DNA from: Cyathus striatus | Lineage: Eukaryota; Basidiomycota; Agaricomycetes; Agaricales; Nidulariaceae | Assembly (NCBI GenBank): GCA_025738555.1 | Contig: JAOVFP010000001.1 | Location: forward strand, 620,001 to 684,000 | Length of the DNA: 64,000 nt | Direction of reading: 5' to 3' | Part shown: positions 60,691-64,000 of the stretch, one piece after another | Layout of the letters: each line of letters opens with the position of its first letter | How positions within the stretch are numbered: the stretch's first letter is position 1 | The notes under the pieces: generated by a model | Database searches by the model: none | Seen by the model: only the letters and a program-made list of their open reading frames with translations | What the model was told of the DNA's origin: nothing | Made by a program: the position numbers and the translations under genes

Positions 60691-61158
60691 GCTAGTCTAA
60701 AATAAAATGCCATTTTATCGCTGGATAGGAAACATGACTGTAATGAGAGCATGAAATTGATGATTGGTATCTATTACCAGTCCCAGCACCAGTGCACTGA
60801 TAACACCCGCACGCTCAATAGGCACGCCGGCAGGAACAAGGAACGGGGCCGATGGACACCTTTGTGCGAAGCATAGAAGGGAGGGCCTCCATACGGCAGC
60901 GGTGGAGGAAACAAGGTAAAGAAGATTGCCAGTGTTTCTGTCGTAGCAGTGAGGGTACACTACATGAAAAATATCCAGTGCATTACCACGTTGACAGCAG
61001 CCATATTCAATAACTAAACACCTATTACTGCTCTAACCAAATTGCATAGAAAAAAATTGTCGAAAGAGGTACAAAAAAAACATAATGCATAAGTGCGCAT
61101 AGGCTACAAATGTCAAACGGCGTTCGAGCAAGTTGATACTATCGTCAATCAACGTTTA

Positions 61159-61794
61159 GTGTTTATCAGGGGTTAGTGTTGGGCATTTTTGACTGCCTTC
61201 CCGATCTTATTTCCTCTCAAAATTTGACATACAACTATTCCTTACTTCAATAAACATGAATATTACATTTATTTGTCAGTAAGAGCTCGTGTACAATGTT
61301 TATGTTTTTGGAAGGTTGTCACGCTAGCCGTGTTAAGGCTGAGCGGAATCTTAAAAACATGATCATTTTTTGATGGCGTCAAACATCACGTTACCTCGTT
61401 TAAAGGTAGTTCACGAAGCAAAAGTCGTGCATATCATAAGAATATCCAAGCAGCGATTGCCACTAAAAGGGATGGAACTTATAAATTTTGGACACAAGCA
61501 GCTAAAGCTTATGGTGTAAGTCATCCATTACTCATTTTTTTCTATCATGTATATTTGACAGTATAATATTTCTAATCTAAATGCACATATTGCTAGTACT
61601 TGTATTATAGGTATATAGTGGTATATAACTGTTAATGCTCAAATATTCAAACTATTGTCCCAACTGGCATCTCCCGATACTTAGTTGCTCCAAGCATGCA
61701 ACGGTGTTCGGTTAGAAGTGCGATCAAAACTATCAACGGAGTTCGAATATAGGACAGTGTCACAACTGTGACAACACTAACCCCTGATAAACAC
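61159..61794 (+). mobile_element. pogo-like (Psq-domain) transposon fragment with TIRs
   Basis: The 23-bp terminal inverted repeats start GTGTTTATCAGGGGTTAGTG (61159-61181, 61772-61794). Inside, the plus strand at about 61386-61540 reads IQAAIATKRDGTYKFW and TQAAKAYGVSHPLL, the pattern of the Psq helix-turn-helix at the N terminus of fungal pogo transposases. No DDE domain follows. The left flank has TA before the element; the right flank does not. The left duplicate lacks it. Confidence 0.8.
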
Positions 61795-62185
61795 CAGGCT
61801 CCTAAAACCACCCCCTCGCCTCGCTCGAATGGCCTACAGAGGGCTTACATAAGGGATAGGTACAAACAACAAACAAAACGTAGCGGCCAAACTCGCGAGG
61901 GAGGGGCTGGCGAATTTGGTTTCGGTCTTTTCGGGGATGTGACAAAACCTTGGTTCAGCGACGCGAGAAATACCTTCGCTTTCAAAAAAATGCCAACTTC
62001 CCACATCAATAAATTTGGTATACGTGCTATGTATGCACGTCATATGTGCATGTTTGCATAGTTGAATTTCTTTGTGTAAATAGTCTTTACACCGTAATAA
62101 ATACTAAATTTGTGATTTGAGTGTGGATCAAAAAAATTGCATAATGGCTTATGGAAAGTCTACTTACTTCTTTTTCGCTCCTGCC
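61795..62185. other. right-only segment after the pogo-like element
   Basis: It lies between two GCTCCT words (about 61797-61802, 62175-62182) that coincide with a single GCTCCT at about 16486 in the left copy, so it is probably a second insertion. A short frame at 61768-62061 has no recognisable motif. Confidence 0.4.
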
Positions 62186-62189
62186 AAGC

Positions 62190-63440
62190 AGCACCAAATA
62201 TGTATCTACATACACACATGTCAACAATTATTTCACGTGCTTAATGTCTTTGTTTATGACAAGTGCGACCTCCTTTGCCCCATTCTCCTTTGAAACTACT
62301 TACATTCCCTTCCTTCCTCCTCACCTGGCTGACACGTTCCCAACAGTACATCAATTCCACTCACATATACACCAAAATCGAATCCGAATGGGAGATGCCA
62401 ACTAAACAGCCTTTAGCTCATCAATGCATCGACAATATTCCTGAGGGAGACCTGGCATCTGGACGAACTGGGAGGTATTGTCTGCTGACGGTAGGGGAGT
62501 TAACAGCGCAGTAGGGTGTGCATATGGGTGGATTCAATATCGTATGTAGATCTTTTTTTAAGCTTCATGGTTTGTTCCTTTACCATCTCCTTCCCTCCTT
62601 CGTTCTCTCCTAACCTCTTACTTCCGCTTCCATCGTCTCTGTCCACATCTGCTATTCCTTGCCACGTATTCTATTTTCATTATCATTCACTTGTATTTCG
62701 TAACTACGTAACTTACGATCTCCTCATCAGCCACCGCCTCCCACCTCTCACATGCGATCTTCCGCCAGCCGGCACTAGAAACTTTTAGGTTCTCTAGCTT
62801 AATGTATGTTTTCTTCTGTTCGACATATGTGGTAGCTGGCTGACATGTTCTATAGTGCTCTACAAGATTTGATATTGCCTTGACCATAGAATTGTGACCA
62901 CTTCTACCTCAGCTTTAGATGTGATACGAGCAAATGAGGAGACTACGATACGTTCTTGACTTGCTACGTGCTCGCCATCAAGAACATTGGCCCTTTGACA
63001 GTATGGACGATTCGGAAGGAAGGGGTCGAGATGTTGGGGCTGGGGCGTGCGTAGTTGCTGGAACCAACTGTCATCAATACAGTGGCGCACTCGATGTCTT
63101 CCGCATCGCGTGTCCCTCGCCGCTAGTACGACAGTACCACCAGGCAATCTTCTCTGTCTTGTTTCCTCTACCGTTGCCATCTACCCCTCTTCTTCATGTG
63201 CGTCGTACAATGTATGCAAATCCGCGTTGTTCCATGTTCCTGCTGGCCTGCTTAATATGCACGCGAGAGTGATGCGAGTGCTGTAAGTGTAAGCCGCTGG
63301 TGCCGGACGTGTATACATGCAGGGACGATGTCTGACCGACTTGTTGCTTCGTCACCAACTACATCTCTACCCAGAAACTTTACGCATCAATGATCAATCA
63401 CTACAGACCCTCTCGATTTGAGCGAAAGTTAAACTCCACT
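62190..63440. other. shared duplicate segment, right copy, no gene
   Basis: Corresponds to 16500-17700, including the inverted-repeat partner at about 63150-63310. No supportable gene. Confidence 0.45.
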
Positions 63441-63453
63441 TCCTCCCACCCAA

Positions 63454-64000
63454 TCACGAAAGCGGGATGTCTTCGAGACTGTCTCTGATTTCGCTTTCAT
63501 GCAATACCGCCTTCTCCTGCTCCCGCTGTGATGGAGGAGGAGCAGGAGGAGGAGAAATAGAAAGCGTATGCAGCAGGGACCTCGACCTGCCCAACTTCGG
63601 AGCAAATAATCTCCACGGCGAAGGTGATATACTGCTTCTCATTCGATTTGTTGGTGTGAGCGGGGACAAGGATGCCCGAATAGACATTGCTGGGGAGGGA
63701 GAGAGGGTGCTGTATGGACTGCTCTGAGTTCATCGACATTCTCCCTTTCTCCCCTTCAGTAGTAGCGGGGCAAAAGAGAGCGCGGGGGATATATCCTTTA
63801 ACATCCCCGTAAGTCGTCCCGGCATCGGAATTGGGTATGCTGCTGTGTCCCCTCCCCGTCCGAATGAGGTGATTTTGGTGGACTTCTCGGCAGTTCCGAA
63901 CCAGAATCCACATCCCAATCTTCATCAATAGTAGAAGGAGTACTATCCATAGAAGGCCGATCCTCCCATGAGCCTGTACTCCCCTTCTTCCTTTCCCCTC
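63454..64000 (-). CDS. right copy of the possible Byr4-like gene, cut by the window end
   Basis: Nearly identical to 17711-18300. The DEDWDVDSGSE motif and the Ser/Pro-rich frames are kept, and a GGA triplet is added at about 63544. The SENWDDDFDF part lies beyond the window. The same uncertainty about exon borders applies. Confidence 0.3.

Larger units (their letters stand above)
52218..64000. repeat. right copy of the segmental duplication (runs out of the window)
   Basis: Partner of 107-18317. It includes an intact NLR gene and the shared flank but lacks the hydrolase segment. It has its own insertions at about 57918-59633 and 61140-62180. Confidence 0.9.

Overview
The window looks like nuclear DNA of a filamentous fungus, most likely an agaricomycete basidiomycete. 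Genes are split by introns of about 50-60 nt with GT...AG borders. The dominant genes are NB-ARC/TPR STAND (NLR-like) proteins of a type abundant in Agaricomycetes, and the transposon remains (fungal hAT, a fungal DDE transposase, Ty3/gypsy) match families common there. No bacterial operon, rRNA or confident tRNA was seen. The species cannot be named.

The layout is a direct segmental duplication (left copy about 107-18317, right copy about 52218 to the window end) around an AT-rich, CpG-poor, transposon-filled island of about 31.7 kb (20.5-52.2 kb). Each copy starts with a minus-strand NLR gene. The left NLR (216-4063) has 16 tandem TPR units and a stop codon in the eleventh. The right one (52329-55547) is intact, with 11 units and 1032 aa. 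The length difference is exactly five 42-residue units. Both share a TATA-containing promoter, then CpG-rich flanking DNA and parts of a possible Byr4-like gene. The copies have since diverged by insertions and deletions. The left one alone holds a five-exon epoxide hydrolase gene (13610-14823), several MITEs and SINE-like repeats. The right one alone holds a pogo-like element (61159-61794) and an insertion at 57918-59633.

The island begins just after an unrecognised two-exon gene (19404-20551). In order it carries: a broken DDE transposase; a tandem array of 1.0-1.2 kb units with G-rich triple hairpins (22430-28526) and a solo LTR in its last unit; SINE-like modules; a 9-bp-TSD element full of TGTGACA motifs (31355-32722); a decayed Ty3/gypsy element (34481-40686) with another solo LTR inside gag; a second, inverted TGTGACA element; a 147-bp palindrome; a 1.67-kb TIR element; and a hAT transposase pseudogene (45300-51140). 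That pseudogene is split by a 1.1-kb insertion and by a 2184-bp solo LTR containing a 1-kb minisatellite. Target-site duplications give the insertion order in several places.

The stop codons and lost catalytic residues in the gypsy element are mostly explained by C-to-T change at CpG, consistent with methylation and deamination of repeats. The NLR coding exons are also nearly free of CpG, although their promoters are not.
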